64,000 nucleotides of DNA from Pseudomonas oryzihabitans (GTDB lineage Bacteria > Pseudomonadota > Gammaproteobacteria > Pseudomonadales > Pseudomonadaceae). Shown piece by piece: positions 1 through 10,702 of the stretch. The notes beneath the pieces are model-generated. The model worked only from the letters and a program-made list of their open reading frames with translations. It was not told the DNA's origin and did no database searches. Where the stretch lies: assembly GCF_007665395.1 (NCBI RefSeq), contig NZ_VDND01000003.1, positions 366,722 through 430,721 on the forward strand, in the 5' to 3' direction. Numbering within the stretch: the first letter of the stretch is position 1; every line of letters begins with the position of its first letter. The translations under genes and the position numbers were made by a program.

Positions 1-1239
1 CGTCGGCATATCCCCACGGGCGTGACCACGGTCCACCGGCTGCTGGGCAGTCGGCCCAATACCCGCCACTTCCGCCATCATCGTGGGCAGCCGTTGCCGC
101 TGGACGTGCTGGTGGTGGACGAGGCCTCGATGATCGACCTGGAGATGATGGCCAGCCTGCTGGCGGCCTTGCCGCCGAAGGCACGCCTGATCCTGCTCGG
201 CGACAAGGACCAGTTGGCCTCGGTGGAGGCGGGGGCGGTGCTGGGCGATCTCTGTCGCGATGCCGAGGCCGGGCGCTACAGCCCCGCCACCCGCGCCTGG
301 CTGGAGGCGGTGAGCGGCCAGTCGTTGGCCGCGACCGCCCTGGCCGTTGGCGATGACCAGGGCGATGCCCTGGCCCAGCAGGTGGTGATGCTGCGCCGCT
401 CGCGACGCTTCGGCGCCGGCAGTGGCATCGGCCAGCTGGCGCGGCGGGTCAATGCCCAGGATGGGCTGGGCGCCCAGCAGGTGCTGGTCGACGGCGGCTA
501 CGCCGATCTGCATCGGGTGTTGCTCAAGGGGCCGGAGGACCGGGCGCTGGAGCGCTTGGTGCTGGAAGGCCGCGGGCGCGCCCGTGGTTATCGGCACTAT
601 CTGGAGGTCTTGCGCCAGGCACGGCCACAGGCGGATACCTCCCTGGACGATCCAGCCTGGATGCACTGGGCTGGCCAGGTGCTCACCGCCTTCGATGACT
701 TCCAGTTGCTCTGCGCCGTGCGCAAGGGCCCCTGGGGCGTGGAAGGCCTCAACCTGCGTATCGCCAGCGCGCTGCTGGCGGCCGGCCTGCTCGCGGGTGA
801 GCACGGCTGGTATGAAGGACGCCCGGTGCTGGTGACGCGCAACGACTACAGCCTGGGCTTGATGAACGGCGACATCGGCATCACCCTCTGCCTGCCCGAT
901 GCCACCCAGCCGGGACGCAAGGTGCTACGGGTCGCCTTTCCCCGTGGCGATGGCAGCGGTGGACTGAGATTCGTCCTGCCCAGTCGCCTGGCAGCGGTGG
1001 AGACGGTGTTCGCCATGACCGTGCACAAGTCCCAAGGCTCGGAATTCGCCCATACCGCGCTGCTGTTGCCCGAGCAACTCAGCCCGGTGCTGACCAAGGA
1101 GTTGGTCTACACCGGCATCACCCGGGCGCGCGATGACTTCACCCTGATCGAGGCCCGTGGGGGCATCTTCGCCGAGGCGGTGGCCCGGCGGGTCCGGCGC
1201 GTCAGCGGGCTGGACCTGGATTTGCGAAACACTGTGTAA
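1..1239 (+). CDS. recD: RecD, exodeoxyribonuclease V alpha subunit (5'-truncated by window)
   Basis: This is the C-terminal 412 residues of the RecBCD helicase/nuclease alpha subunit, the fast 5'-3' helicase of the double-strand-break repair complex. The reading frame is open from base 1, so the gene begins outside the window and the Walker A loop is missing. The Walker B motif VVDEAS lies near bases 112-129 and a GDKDQLASV helicase motif follows. The C-terminal UvrD-like 2B region carries TVHKSQGSEF (about 1018-1047) and YTGITRARDDF (about 1108-1140), typical of RecD/TraA helicases. The stop is TAA at 1237-1239. The recB/recC partners presumably lie upstream (inferred). Confidence 0.93.
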   Translation, partial: RRHIPTGVTTVHRLLGSRPNTRHFRHHRGQPLPLDVLVVDEASMIDLEMMASLLAALPPKARLILLGDKDQLASVEAGAVLGDLCRDAEAGRYSPATRAWLEAVSGQSLAATALAVGDDQGDALAQQVVMLRRSRRFGAGSGIGQLARRVNAQDGLGAQQVLVDGGYADLHRVLLKGPEDRALERLVLEGRGRARGYRHYLEVLRQARPQADTSLDDPAWMHWAGQVLTAFDDFQLLCAVRKGPWGVEGLNLRIASALLAAGLLAGEHGWYEGRPVLVTRNDYSLGLMNGDIGITLCLPDATQPGRKVLRVAFPRGDGSGGLRFVLPSRLAAVETVFAMTVHKSQGSEFAHTALLLPEQLSPVLTKELVYTGITRARDDFTLIEARGGIFAEAVARRVRRVSGLDLDLRNTV

Positions 1240-1313
1240 ATATACAGATAACTGCTGGACGCTGCCGCCTGGCCTGCCTAAGGTGAGGGGGAGCCGTCCG
1301 TGATGAGAGTGCC

Positions 1314-2897
1314 ATGACTTCCCTGCCTTTCGCCTCCCTTGTGCTTCCGCTGTTGCTGCTGGCCGGTTGGGCCGGTTCGGCCATCTGGCTGACCGGCCGC
1401 CAGCGCTATCTCCAGCAGCAGCTCGACAGCGCCGCCGAGCGCTACGACATGCTGCGCGACGACCTGCAGCGAGCCGAATTGGCCAACGGCCGCCAGGTGG
1501 TGGAGCTGGGCGCCGAGCGCGAACGTACCGCCGCCCTGCAGCGCCAGCTGGAGGCCAATCGCGAGCTGGAAGCCGAGTTGCGCCAGCAGACCCGCCAGGC
1601 CCAGTTGCAGGCCGCCGAACAGCACGCCCTGGCCGAGGCTACCCGCGCCCAGTTGCAGGGTATCCAGGAGCAACTCACCGAGCTGCGCGAGCGCCAGCAC
1701 CGCGAGCAGCAACTGCACGCCGAGGTGCAGGAGCGCCATGCGCGCCTGGCCGAAGAGCATGCGACCCTCAAGACCACCCTGGCGCAGAAGGAAGAGCATT
1801 TCCAGGCACAGCACCAGTTGCTGCGCGACAGCCGTGAGCAGCTCAAGCTGGAATTCGAGCAACTGGCCGGACGCATCTTCGAGGCCAAGGGCCAGGCCTT
1901 CGCCCAGCACAGCCAGCAGTCCCTGGATGCCCTGCTGCGCCCCTTCCGCGAGCAGATCGAAGGCTTTCGCGCCAAGGTCGAGGACATCCACCACAAGGAC
2001 GTCCAGCAGCAGGCCGCGCTCGGCCAGCAACTGCTCGACCTCAAGGAACTCAATCGCCAGATCACCCAGGAAGCCCATGACCTGGCCACCGCCCTGCGCG
2101 GCCAGAAGAAGGCCCAGGGCAACTGGGGCGAACTCATCCTGGAAAACGTGCTGGAGCGCTCCGGCCTGCGCGAAGGCCGCGACTTCGTCCGCGAACGCAG
2201 CTTCACCACCGAGACCGGCCGCCGTCGCCCGGACGTGCTGGTGCATTTGCCACAGAAGAAGCACCTGGTGGTGGACGCCAAGGTGTCGCTCAACGCCTAT
2301 ACCCGCTACGTCAACAGCGAGGACGAAGGCGAGCGCCGCCTGGCCCTGGGCGAGCACGTGCGCGCCGTGGGCGAGCGCATTCGAGAACTGGCCGACCGTG
2401 AATACTTCAGCCTGCCGGGGCTGAATTCACCGGAGATGGTCTTCCTGTTCATCCCCATCGAATCGGCCTTCGTCGAGGCGCTCAAGGCCGACGAAAGCCT
2501 GTTCCAGCGCGCCATCGAGCAGAACGTGCTGGTGGCCACGCCGACCACCCTGCTCACCAGCCTCAACATCGTCCGCCAGCTCTGGCGCTTCGAGGACCAG
2601 AATCGCCATACGGCGGAGCTGGCCGAACGCGCCGCCAAGGTCTACGACAAGCTGCGCACCTTCCTCGGCAGCATGGACGGCATCGGCAAGAGCCTGGAAA
2701 AGGCTGGCGAGGCCTATCGCAAGGCCTGCGGCCAGCTGGTCGGTGGGCCGGGCAACCTGGTCAAGCAGGTGGCCGATTTCAAGGAACTGGGCGTGGCGGT
2801 GCGCACCGAGCTGGATGGCCAGTGGACCGAGCGGGCGGAGCTGGAACTCACCATGGTGGAGTTGGAAACCGCAGCCGAGTTACCTGGCCACGGTTGA
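1314..2897 (+). CDS. rmuC: RmuC family DNA recombination protein
   Basis: This 527-residue protein belongs to the RmuC family, which limits recombination at inverted repeats and has a PD-(D/E)XK-like nuclease fold. Residues 5-25 form a hydrophobic anchor. About residues 28-200 are rich in Q, E, R and A with heptad character, giving a long coiled coil. The conserved RmuC domain follows from about 215, with WGELILENVLERSGL and a DVLVHLPQKKHLVVDAKVSL segment (family hallmark D...D-A-K). It lies 74 nt after recD on the same strand and may be co-transcribed with it. The ATG fits the membrane anchor starting right at the N-terminus. Confidence 0.93.
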   Translation: MTSLPFASLVLPLLLLAGWAGSAIWLTGRQRYLQQQLDSAAERYDMLRDDLQRAELANGRQVVELGAERERTAALQRQLEANRELEAELRQQTRQAQLQAAEQHALAEATRAQLQGIQEQLTELRERQHREQQLHAEVQERHARLAEEHATLKTTLAQKEEHFQAQHQLLRDSREQLKLEFEQLAGRIFEAKGQAFAQHSQQSLDALLRPFREQIEGFRAKVEDIHHKDVQQQAALGQQLLDLKELNRQITQEAHDLATALRGQKKAQGNWGELILENVLERSGLREGRDFVRERSFTTETGRRRPDVLVHLPQKKHLVVDAKVSLNAYTRYVNSEDEGERRLALGEHVRAVGERIRELADREYFSLPGLNSPEMVFLFIPIESAFVEALKADESLFQRAIEQNVLVATPTTLLTSLNIVRQLWRFEDQNRHTAELAERAAKVYDKLRTFLGSMDGIGKSLEKAGEAYRKACGQLVGGPGNLVKQVADFKELGVAVRTELDGQWTERAELELTMVELETAAELPGHG

Positions 2898-2906
2898 TCC
2901 GAGCGA

Positions 2907-2966
2907 CAGGGTCGGACGATCCGACCCTGGGGGAGGGGACCGACGGGTGCAGGACGCATCCGTCGG
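2907..2966. terminator. Paired hairpins between convergent rmuC and prfC
   Basis: Two stem-loops sit between convergent genes. The first is a perfect 10-bp stem (2907-2916 with 2920-2929, CGA loop). The second pairs CCGACGG-TGC with GCA-CCGTCGG (2940-2966) and is followed by a short T-containing stretch. Neither has a long T-run, so bidirectional termination is inferred from position and stem strength. Confidence 0.55.
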
Positions 2967-2976
2967 GTCTTGTAGC

Positions 2977-4560
<1,584 letters not shown>

Positions 4561-4658
4561 GGATGAACCTGGGCGAGAGCGAAAAAAGAGGGGGCGGAGT
4601 ATAGCAGAGGGCAGCCCCCGGCGGCTCGGGAGCGAAGGCCCCCGACGCTTCCGGTCGC

Positions 4659-5834
4659 TCAGGGTTGCGGCTGGATCTTGCCTTCGCAGAACGGCGCGTT
4701 GCGTCTCTTGCGCACCAGACGCTTGCCCAAGGCCATGCCCGGGATCTCGATGTACCTGTAGGTCAGGCAGGCCAGGCCGAGGACCGCCGCCAGTTCCAGC
4801 AGGACCACCAGGTTGTCCAGCATGGGGCTGCCGGTGGCGATGTAGCGGATCATGAAGGGCACTGGCACATCGTGGGACGGTGCTACCACGGTGAGATCCT
4901 GGTGCAGCAGCTTGCCCAGCACGATGAAGGCGCTCTTGAACAGGAAGATCACCGCGGCGTGGCAGAGGTATATGGAATAGGACAGCATCCCCAGGCGCAC
5001 GAAGTAGCGATGGTGCAGCACGCTCGAGACCAGGCCGCGTTCGAAGGCGAAGGTGAGGATGGTGACGCAGAACACCAGGCTGGCAAGGACGCCTTTCTTG
5101 GCGACGGGCAGATCGGAGGTCATCACCGCGATCGCCGCGATGAGGCAGGCCAGCTCCAGCAGGGTGCCGCCGAACGAGTCCGGGTTCTGCCGCTTGATCC
5201 AGGCATAGAGACGGTAGGTGCAGGCGCCGGCGAAGAAGCACGACAGGCCACGGAAGATCTCGGTCTTCAGGGGCAGCACCGGGAACAGCAGTTGCACGAA
5301 GGCCAGCAGGGCGATCACCAGGAACCATTGGCGATGGTGGCCCTGGCCCTTGAGCACCAGCATGCCGAATACCAGATAGAGGTAGTACTCGATGCTGATG
5401 CTCCAAGACGGGTAGTTGAAGGAGCCGGTGATGGCCTGGCCCAGCCAGGATTGCAGCAGCAGCAGGTTGGGCAGGAACTGCTCGGGTGCGGTGGCACCGC
5501 TGAAGGCCGGATCGTTGAAGCCGATGCCCAGGTGCTCGGCCAGCAGCCGTCCGGTTTCCAGCAGCACATAGAGTCCGAGCATCGCCAGGTGCAGCGGCAG
5601 CAGCCGCGCCGAGCGGCTGATGGCGAAATCGCGATAGTCGCACAGGGTACGCAGGCGGGTTTCGTAGGTGTGCATCAGGACGAAACCACTGAGAACGAAG
5701 AAGAATTCGACGAACAGATAGGCGTTGGCGATCAGCGGATTTTCCGAGGCGGCCTGGGCGACATAGGTATGGAAGAGCACGACGGCGACGGCCAGCAGAC
5801 CGCGAAAGCTATCCAAAGCGACAAATCTTTCCAT
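4659..5834 (-). CDS. Membrane acyltransferase 3 family protein (OafA/YrhL-like)
   Basis: This 391-residue polytopic membrane protein starts with the acyltransferase-3 signature [16 protein letters not shown] (residues 7-22), whose RG and FH positions are conserved in O-acetyl/O-succinyl transferases acting on cell-surface glycans. [10 protein letters not shown] follows at about 44-53, and about ten hydrophobic segments span the protein. There is no C-terminal SGNH domain. A secreted GH5 glycosidase is encoded upstream on the same strand, so the pair could modify or trim an extracellular polysaccharide (inference). The start ATG has GGGA eight bases upstream. The substrate cannot be read from the sequence. 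Confidence 0.88.
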   Translation of the reverse strand: MERFVALDSFRGLLAVAVVLFHTYVAQAASENPLIANAYLFVEFFFVLSGFVLMHTYETRLRTLCDYRDFAISRSARLLPLHLAMLGLYVLLETGRLLAEHLGIGFNDPAFSGATAPEQFLPNLLLLQSWLGQAITGSFNYPSWSISIEYYLYLVFGMLVLKGQGHHRQWFLVIALLAFVQLLFPVLPLKTEIFRGLSCFFAGACTYRLYAWIKRQNPDSFGGTLLELACLIAAIAVMTSDLPVAKKGVLASLVFCVTILTFAFERGLVSSVLHHRYFVRLGMLSYSIYLCHAAVIFLFKSAFIVLGKLLHQDLTVVAPSHDVPVPFMIRYIATGSPMLDNLVVLLELAAVLGLACLTYRYIEIPGMALGKRLVRKRRNAPFCEGKIQPQP

Positions 5835-6129
5835 GGGATTTCCCTGACGGTGCGACAGACGAAGACGAGTGACGGTAGGCTGCCGTCAGGGCGAAAGGCG
5901 GCGGTGGAACAGCGCGAAGGAAGAAGACATGGCATCCAGGCTCTTGTTATCACGACGAATTTCAATCGTCGAACTATTACTTTCTGTTACGGTTTGATCG
6001 TCAAATCCTTAAGAGTTCGCTGCCGGTGGTCGCCCGACACGAGACTTTGTGATTGCGATCACCGATTGCCCCTCAGGTCGTCGGTGATCGCAGTGGTGCA
6101 CGGCCTGGGGATACCGACCGCGCGCCGGC
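5835..6129. promoter_or_regulatory. AT-richer upstream region of the acyltransferase gene
   Basis: This 295-bp gap separates the GH5 and acyltransferase genes. It includes a notably AT-rich part (about 5940-6015) with a small dyad, CGACGA at 5953-5958 and TCGTCG at 5966-5971. It probably carries the acyltransferase promoter, but no convincing -35/-10 pair was assigned. No gene was seen. Confidence 0.35.
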
Positions 6130-7179
6130 TCAGCGTGGGCCCAGGGTCTCGCAGGCCGACGGCTTGACGTACTTCTGCAGCACCGCCCATTGCGGGCGCG
6201 GCTTGCCGTTCACCGGCTCGATCGCCAGTTTGTAATCACCCCAGTTGGGGCCGGCGGCCCAGTACATGGCCGGGATGCACTCCTGGCGCAGCCGCGCCAG
6301 CAGGCGATCCATGGCCGCCAGCCAGCGGGGATCGTTGTCCGGCACGCCGAACTCCCCGATGTGGCCGCGCTTGCCGTGCTGCTTGAGCCAGGTGATGAAG
6401 GGCTCCACCCGGCGGATGCCGACGTTCGGATCGAAGTCGGTCATGTCCTTCTTGAGGTACTTGCCGCCACCGTCGTTATCGAAATAGACGTGGGCGGAAT
6501 AGATCAGGTTGTCCGCCGGGTCCTTGAGGCCGAGCAGCTTGGCGTTGTAGCGCGGCCAGAGGTAGCTGCTGGACCAGCCATTGCCCTCGATCAGGATCGG
6601 GCGCGCGCGGTCCACGTCGCGCACCGCATCGATGCCGTGCTGCGCCGCGATCGGCCATTGCTCAACGGCGTCGTGGGGTTCGTTCATGATGTCGTAGGCA
6701 GCGAGGGCGGAATGGTCGTGCCAGCGCTGGGCGATCCGGCGCAGCACATCGGCATAGGCCGGGTAGGGCACCGCCGCGCTGCCGATGATCTGGCCGCGGT
6801 ATCTCATGTAGTTGTGCAGATCCAGTATCACGCTCATGCGATAGCGCTTGGCGTTATCGAGGGTCTGGTCGATCAGCTTGGCATAGACCGGATCCAGCGG
6901 CTGCCCGAGGCGCGGCTGGAGGCGTTCCCAGATGACCGGGAAACGGATCACCCGGATGCCCTTCGCCGCCCAGCGACGATAGTGGCCGGCGTCGGGGAAG
7001 AAGTAGTTGGTTCCGGGCTTGCCCGGCAATACCTGGGGAGCGAAGCCGGCGCCGGAGAAATTCAGTCCGATCAGGTCGGTGGGAAAGTCGCGCGTATCGG
7101 CGTGCGCGGCAGGCAGGGCGGTGAGGCTGCAGAGCAGGATGGACAGGGTCGCGAAAGCGGATTTCCAGCGAGGCGTCAT
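6130..7179 (-). CDS. Secreted glycoside hydrolase family 5 (endoglucanase-like)
   Basis: This 349-residue predicted secreted retaining glycosidase has a cellulase (GH5) TIM barrel. Residues 1-27 form a signal peptide ending AHA. The acid/base glutamate is E167 in the motif MNEP, and the nucleophile is E276 in HIGEFGVP. RVIRFPVIWERL (76-87) and LDLHNY (119-124) are the usual GH5 barrel strands. The frame stays open upstream to a TTG at 7275, but the ATG at 7179 begins exactly at the signal peptide and is preferred. The target could be cellulose, another beta-glucan or an exopolysaccharide; the sequence does not decide. An acyltransferase gene lies downstream. Confidence 0.9.
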   Translation of the reverse strand: MTPRWKSAFATLSILLCSLTALPAAHADTRDFPTDLIGLNFSGAGFAPQVLPGKPGTNYFFPDAGHYRRWAAKGIRVIRFPVIWERLQPRLGQPLDPVYAKLIDQTLDNAKRYRMSVILDLHNYMRYRGQIIGSAAVPYPAYADVLRRIAQRWHDHSALAAYDIMNEPHDAVEQWPIAAQHGIDAVRDVDRARPILIEGNGWSSSYLWPRYNAKLLGLKDPADNLIYSAHVYFDNDGGGKYLKKDMTDFDPNVGIRRVEPFITWLKQHGKRGHIGEFGVPDNDPRWLAAMDRLLARLRQECIPAMYWAAGPNWGDYKLAIEPVNGKPRPQWAVLQKYVKPSACETLGPR

Positions 7180-7483
7180 CGGCAAGGTCCCAGGCAGTGG
7201 CTCAGACGGAGAGGTAGGCGGCAGGCGGGCTGCCCGATTCGCCATGAGGCCCGAATGGCCAGGGAGAAGTTGCAACGCGGTGCTCGTAAAGTGCGCCAGG
7301 CAACGTTACGGCAGCAGGGAATCCGCAAAAATGCGAGCTGGTTAGGGCTGCAGAGGCTGGGCGGGAGATCGCCTAGGCTGGGGCTGGCTCGCCAGGCGCG
7401 GGCAGCGCTGGAGCGGGTGATGAACTGCTGGCGACTGCTTTCCGTCAGGCGACGGCGCCAGGCAGGTCATTCAGGTGCGGTCT
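7180..7483. other. Gap upstream of the GH5 gene
   Basis: These 304 bp lie between the GH5 start and the stop of a small ORF. I see no gene. The region must hold the GH5 promoter if translation starts at 7179. Overlapping short frames here have no recognisable composition. Confidence 0.4.
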
Positions 7484-7675
7484 CTAGCGACGCAGGCAGA
7501 TACCCGCCCACTGCTCGGCTTCCTGGCGGGCCGCTGCCTCGTCGTTGAATTCGGTGACCAGGCCACCGTGTGCATAGACCACCACCCAAGTTTCCACCTT
7601 GGGTTGCAGCAGCAGTACGGGGGCAGAGGAAAGGATGGCGGAGTCCAACGATGCACAAGCCGTCATGTCATTCAT
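7484..7675 (-). CDS. Small conserved-looking hypothetical protein (63 aa)
   Basis: This 63-residue ORF has an AAAGGGA ribosome-binding site shortly before its ATG at 7675. The protein has a hydrophobic stretch SAPVLLLQPKVETWVVVYAHGG, then an acidic/alanine-rich helix (FNDEAAARQEAEQWA). The pattern resembles short uncharacterised Pseudomonas proteins that read as a two-strand plus helix fold. No catalytic motif, signal peptide or cysteine pair is visible. I do not recognise a function. The RBS and protein-like composition make it more likely real than the overlapping frames. Confidence 0.5.
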   Translation of the reverse strand: MNDMTACASLDSAILSSAPVLLLQPKVETWVVVYAHGGLVTEFNDEAAARQEAEQWAGICLRR

Positions 7676-8397
7676 AACGTTCCCTTTGAAGTTAGCTCGG
7701 TGAATAGTCTGTTGTTATAGCGATACCAGGAATGGCTTGGTGCTATCACTGGGCCACCTATTGACCTTGGTTGGGCTGAATGATCCCTCAAAGCGTCAGC
7801 CGCTCGTCAGAATGATAAAGAGGTGCCAAAACAACGGCGTCGCACTGGTGCACAGAAAGATGTTTCAGTCGCGACCGTACGTCAGCCTGGCTGTGTGGCG
7901 CTCCACGAAACAGTCTGCCGGTGCCCTCCTGGCTGTGATGCAGATCGTCTACCGGCTGCCAAGTGGTTAACAGAAAAGCCATTACATTTGGTAGGGCTGA
8001 TCGGCAAAGCGGTCTATTCCGCGGCTCTTGGCCCTGGCGGGTAACGGATGCCTCTGGCGCGGGCGTCAGGGGCTGTCCGCCGCACTCTTCAGCGCGACGG
8101 GGTTGGCATTGAGCGAGTCTATTGGGTTAGCCTAAAAAGGAGTTGGCGAACTATCGACCCCGATGGACGTCAATCACTTCGGTCGAGACAAGGTGCCATG
8201 TCGCCTCCTGAGGAGACGACACCCAAGGACGCCACGGATCCAGAGATCCTCCAGCGCCCCGTTGGTCCAGCCGGCATACCCGCCATGCCCCGCTGCGTCT
8301 CGACCCTGAACCCGGGCAGCCGTCGTGCGCCTCGCCACTGGTGCGAGTTCCGCAGTTGGAAGGCATGCGGCCTGTCCGCCCGTTGAAGGAGCCTGAC
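7676..8397. other. 722-bp gene-poor, lower-GC gap upstream of the OpuC genes
   Basis: I find no convincing gene. Bases 7741-7800 are only about 53% GC, well below the flanks. A 21-base near-palindrome at 8200-8220 (GTCGCCTCCTG then AGGAGACGAC, two mismatches) could be an operator for the downstream transporter. Short frames at 7737-7970, 7788-7982 (minus) and 8048-8386 lack good ribosome-binding sites or recognisable features. Confidence 0.45.
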
Positions 8398-9108
8398 ATG
8401 GCGAAGTTCAAGACCCTCCTGCTCGGCACGGCCGTGGGAGTGGTGATCCTGGCACTGCTGGTGCACTGGATCGGTATGGATACCCTTCGTACCTATCGCG
8501 CGGATCTGCTGTTCTATCTCCAGGCGCACCTCTACCTGGTGGCCGTCTCCATGGTCGTCGCCCTGCTCGTCGGCATTCCCGCCGGGGTGGTGCTCAGTCG
8601 GCCGCGCTTCACCCGTAGCGCCGAGCGCTTCATGCAGGTGTTCAACATCGGCAATACCGTACCGCCACTGGCGGTGCTGGCCATCGCCCTGGGTATCGTC
8701 GGGATCGGCGATGGTCCGGCGATCCTGGCGCTGTTTCTCGCGTCGCTGCTGCCCATCGTGCGCAACACCTACGAAGGCCTGAGGAACGTACCCGGCTCGC
8801 TCAAGGAGGCGGCCACCGGCATCGGCATGACGCCCACCCAGGTGCTGACCAAGGTCGAGCTGCCCAACGCCGTGCCCATCATCATCGGCGGGGTGCGGGT
8901 CGCCCTGGCGATCAACGTGGGTACCACGCCACTGGTATTCCTGATCGGTGCCAACAGCCTGGGCAGCCTGATCTTTCCCGCCATCGCCCTGGAGAACCAG
9001 CCGCAACTGCTGCTGGGCGCCGCCGCCACGGCCCTGCTGGCGCTGTTGCTCGATGGCCTGGTGCTGCTGGCCAGCCGCCTCTGGCTGGAACGCGGCCTGG
9101 CCCGCTAA
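8398..9108 (+). CDS. Osmoprotectant ABC transporter permease (OpuC-type)
   Basis: This 236-residue inner-membrane permease belongs to the BPD_transp_1 family that imports glycine betaine, carnitine, choline or related compatible solutes. It has about six membrane spans and the EAA loop EAATGIGMTPTQVLTKVELP (about 138-157), which contacts the ATPase. AAGGAG lies just before ATG 8398, so that start is preferred to an in-frame GTG at 8341. It is the first gene of a four-gene operon (permease, binding protein, permease, ATPase), the same composition as Pseudomonas opuC loci. The exact solute is not deducible. Confidence 0.9.
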   Translation: MAKFKTLLLGTAVGVVILALLVHWIGMDTLRTYRADLLFYLQAHLYLVAVSMVVALLVGIPAGVVLSRPRFTRSAERFMQVFNIGNTVPPLAVLAIALGIVGIGDGPAILALFLASLLPIVRNTYEGLRNVPGSLKEAATGIGMTPTQVLTKVELPNAVPIIIGGVRVALAINVGTTPLVFLIGANSLGSLIFPAIALENQPQLLLGAAATALLALLLDGLVLLASRLWLERGLAR

Positions 9109-9117
9109 GGAGACGAG

Positions 9118-10020
9118 ATGAAGAAGTTGCTTATCGCCCTGGGCGCCGCCTGGTTCGGATTGACGCTGGCCAGTACTGTCCAGGCCGAGCCGATCCGCAT
9201 CGGCGCCAAGGTGTTCACCGAGCAGGCCATCCTCGCCGAACTCACCGGGCAGTATCTGTCCCGCCACGGCTACCAGCCGGAGATCGTCGGCGGCCTGGGC
9301 AGCACCATCGCCTGGAATGGCGTGAAGAACGCCCAGCTCGACCTCACCTGGGAATACACCGGCACCTCGCTGGTGGCCTATAACCACGTGACCGAGCGGC
9401 TGGACCAGGCGGCCTCCTACCAGCGGGTCAAGGAGCTGGATGCCAAGATCGGCCTGGCCTGGCTGGCACCCACCCGGTTCAACAACACCTATGCCCTGGC
9501 CCTGCCGGAAAAGGTCGCCCAGGCCCACCCGGAGCTGAACAGCATCAGCGACCTGGCGCGGTTGCTCGAGGCCGAGCCCGGGCAGCCGCACCTGACGGCG
9601 CTGGACATCGAGTTCGCCAACCGTTCCGACGGGCTCGCCGGCCTGGTCAAGGACTATGGCCTGAGCTACACCCGTGACGACATCCGCCAGATGGACCCGG
9701 GCCTGGTCTACACCGCCCTGCGCAACGGCCAGGTGTTCACCGGCCTGGTCTACACCACCGATGGCCGTCTGGACGCCTTCAAGCTCAAGGTGCTGGAAGA
9801 CGACAAGGGCTACTTCCCCGACTACACCGCCGCGCCGGTGGTCAACGCCGCCTACCTGGCCAAGCATCCGGATCTCGCCGAGTTGCTCAAGCCCCTGGCC
9901 GAGAGCCTCGACCAGGCCACCATGCGCCAGCTCAACGCCAAGGTGGACATCGAGCGCCAGACGCCGGCCCAGGTGGCGCGTGACTTCCTCGCCCAGCACC
10001 CCTTCAGCGGAGGGCAATGA
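9118..10020 (+). CDS. Osmoprotectant ABC transporter substrate-binding protein
   Basis: This 300-residue periplasmic solute-binding protein is of the OpuAC/OsmX type. The signal peptide is residues 1-23 (MKKLLIALGAAWF...TVQA), with no lipobox cysteine, so it should be soluble. The mature protein starts EPIRIGAKVFTEQAILAEL, the family signature for quaternary-ammonium binding proteins, and contains WEYTGTSLV (conserved tyrosine) and a YFPDY segment. It starts 9 nt after the first permease with GGAGACG as ribosome-binding site, which implies one transcript. It delivers substrate to the flanking permeases. Confidence 0.92.
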   Translation: MKKLLIALGAAWFGLTLASTVQAEPIRIGAKVFTEQAILAELTGQYLSRHGYQPEIVGGLGSTIAWNGVKNAQLDLTWEYTGTSLVAYNHVTERLDQAASYQRVKELDAKIGLAWLAPTRFNNTYALALPEKVAQAHPELNSISDLARLLEAEPGQPHLTALDIEFANRSDGLAGLVKDYGLSYTRDDIRQMDPGLVYTALRNGQVFTGLVYTTDGRLDAFKLKVLEDDKGYFPDYTAAPVVNAAYLAKHPDLAELLKPLAESLDQATMRQLNAKVDIERQTPAQVARDFLAQHPFSGGQ

Positions 10021-10023
10021 CCC

Positions 10024-10692
10024 ATGGATTTCGTCACCTCCTTCAATCACATCGACTGGCTGCAGGTCCTCGAACTGACCCGCCAGCACATCACCCTGGT
10101 GGGCATCGCCGTGACCCTGGCGATCCTGGTCGGGGTACCCCTGGGCATCCTCATGACCCGCTATCCCTGGCTGGCCGGACCGCTGCAGGCGGTGGCCACG
10201 GTGGTCATGACGCTGCCCTCCATCGCCCTGTTTGGCCTGCTGCTGCCGTTCTATTCCAAGTTCGGCCAAGGCCTCGGCCCGCTGCCGGCCATCACCGCGG
10301 TGTTCCTCTATTCGCTGCTGCCGATCCTGAGGAACACCTACCTGGCGCTGACCAGCGTCGAGCCGGGCATCCGCGAGGCGGGCGCCGGCATCGGCATGAC
10401 CTTCTGGCAACGCCTGCGCATGGTCGAGCTGCCCATCGCCCTGCCGGTGATCCTCGCCGGGGTGCGTACCGCCGTGGTGATGAACATCGGCGTCATGACC
10501 ATCGCCGCCACCATCGGCGCTGGCGGCCTGGGCGTGCTGATCCTCACTTCCATCAGCCGCAGCGACATGGCCACCCTCATCGTCGGCGCCGTGCTGGTCA
10601 GCCTGCTGGCCATCGTCGCCGACCTCGTCCTCCAGTGGCTGCAACGCCGCCTCACCCCGCGCGGCCTGCGCGGCCTGCGCGGCGCCCATTAA
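10024..10692 (+). CDS. Osmoprotectant ABC transporter permease, second subunit
   Basis: This 222-residue permease is a paralogue of the first one in the operon. It has five to six membrane segments and the EAA loop REAGAGIGMTFWQRLRMVEL (about 117-136). The ATG lies 3 nt after the binding-protein stop, and the RBS (GGAGGGCAA) sits inside the end of that gene, so translation is probably coupled. The two permeases should form the heterodimeric channel energised by the downstream ATPase. Confidence 0.9.
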   Translation: MDFVTSFNHIDWLQVLELTRQHITLVGIAVTLAILVGVPLGILMTRYPWLAGPLQAVATVVMTLPSIALFGLLLPFYSKFGQGLGPLPAITAVFLYSLLPILRNTYLALTSVEPGIREAGAGIGMTFWQRLRMVELPIALPVILAGVRTAVVMNIGVMTIAATIGAGGLGVLILTSISRSDMATLIVGAVLVSLLAIVADLVLQWLQRRLTPRGLRGLRGAH

Positions 10693-10702
10693 GGAGCCCC
10701 AG

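Noticed and set aside
1278..2357. 359-codon open frame antisense to rmuC
   Set aside because: Leucine/glutamine-rich mirror of the coiled-coil coding region; no start signal.
7737..7970. Possible 77-residue gene in the AT-richer gap
   Set aside because: Weak start context, no recognisable protein features and a competing frame on the other strand.
8048..8386. Possible 112-residue gene upstream of the OpuC operon
   Set aside because: Arg/Pro-rich composition with no domain; the strong RBS belongs to the permease at 8398.
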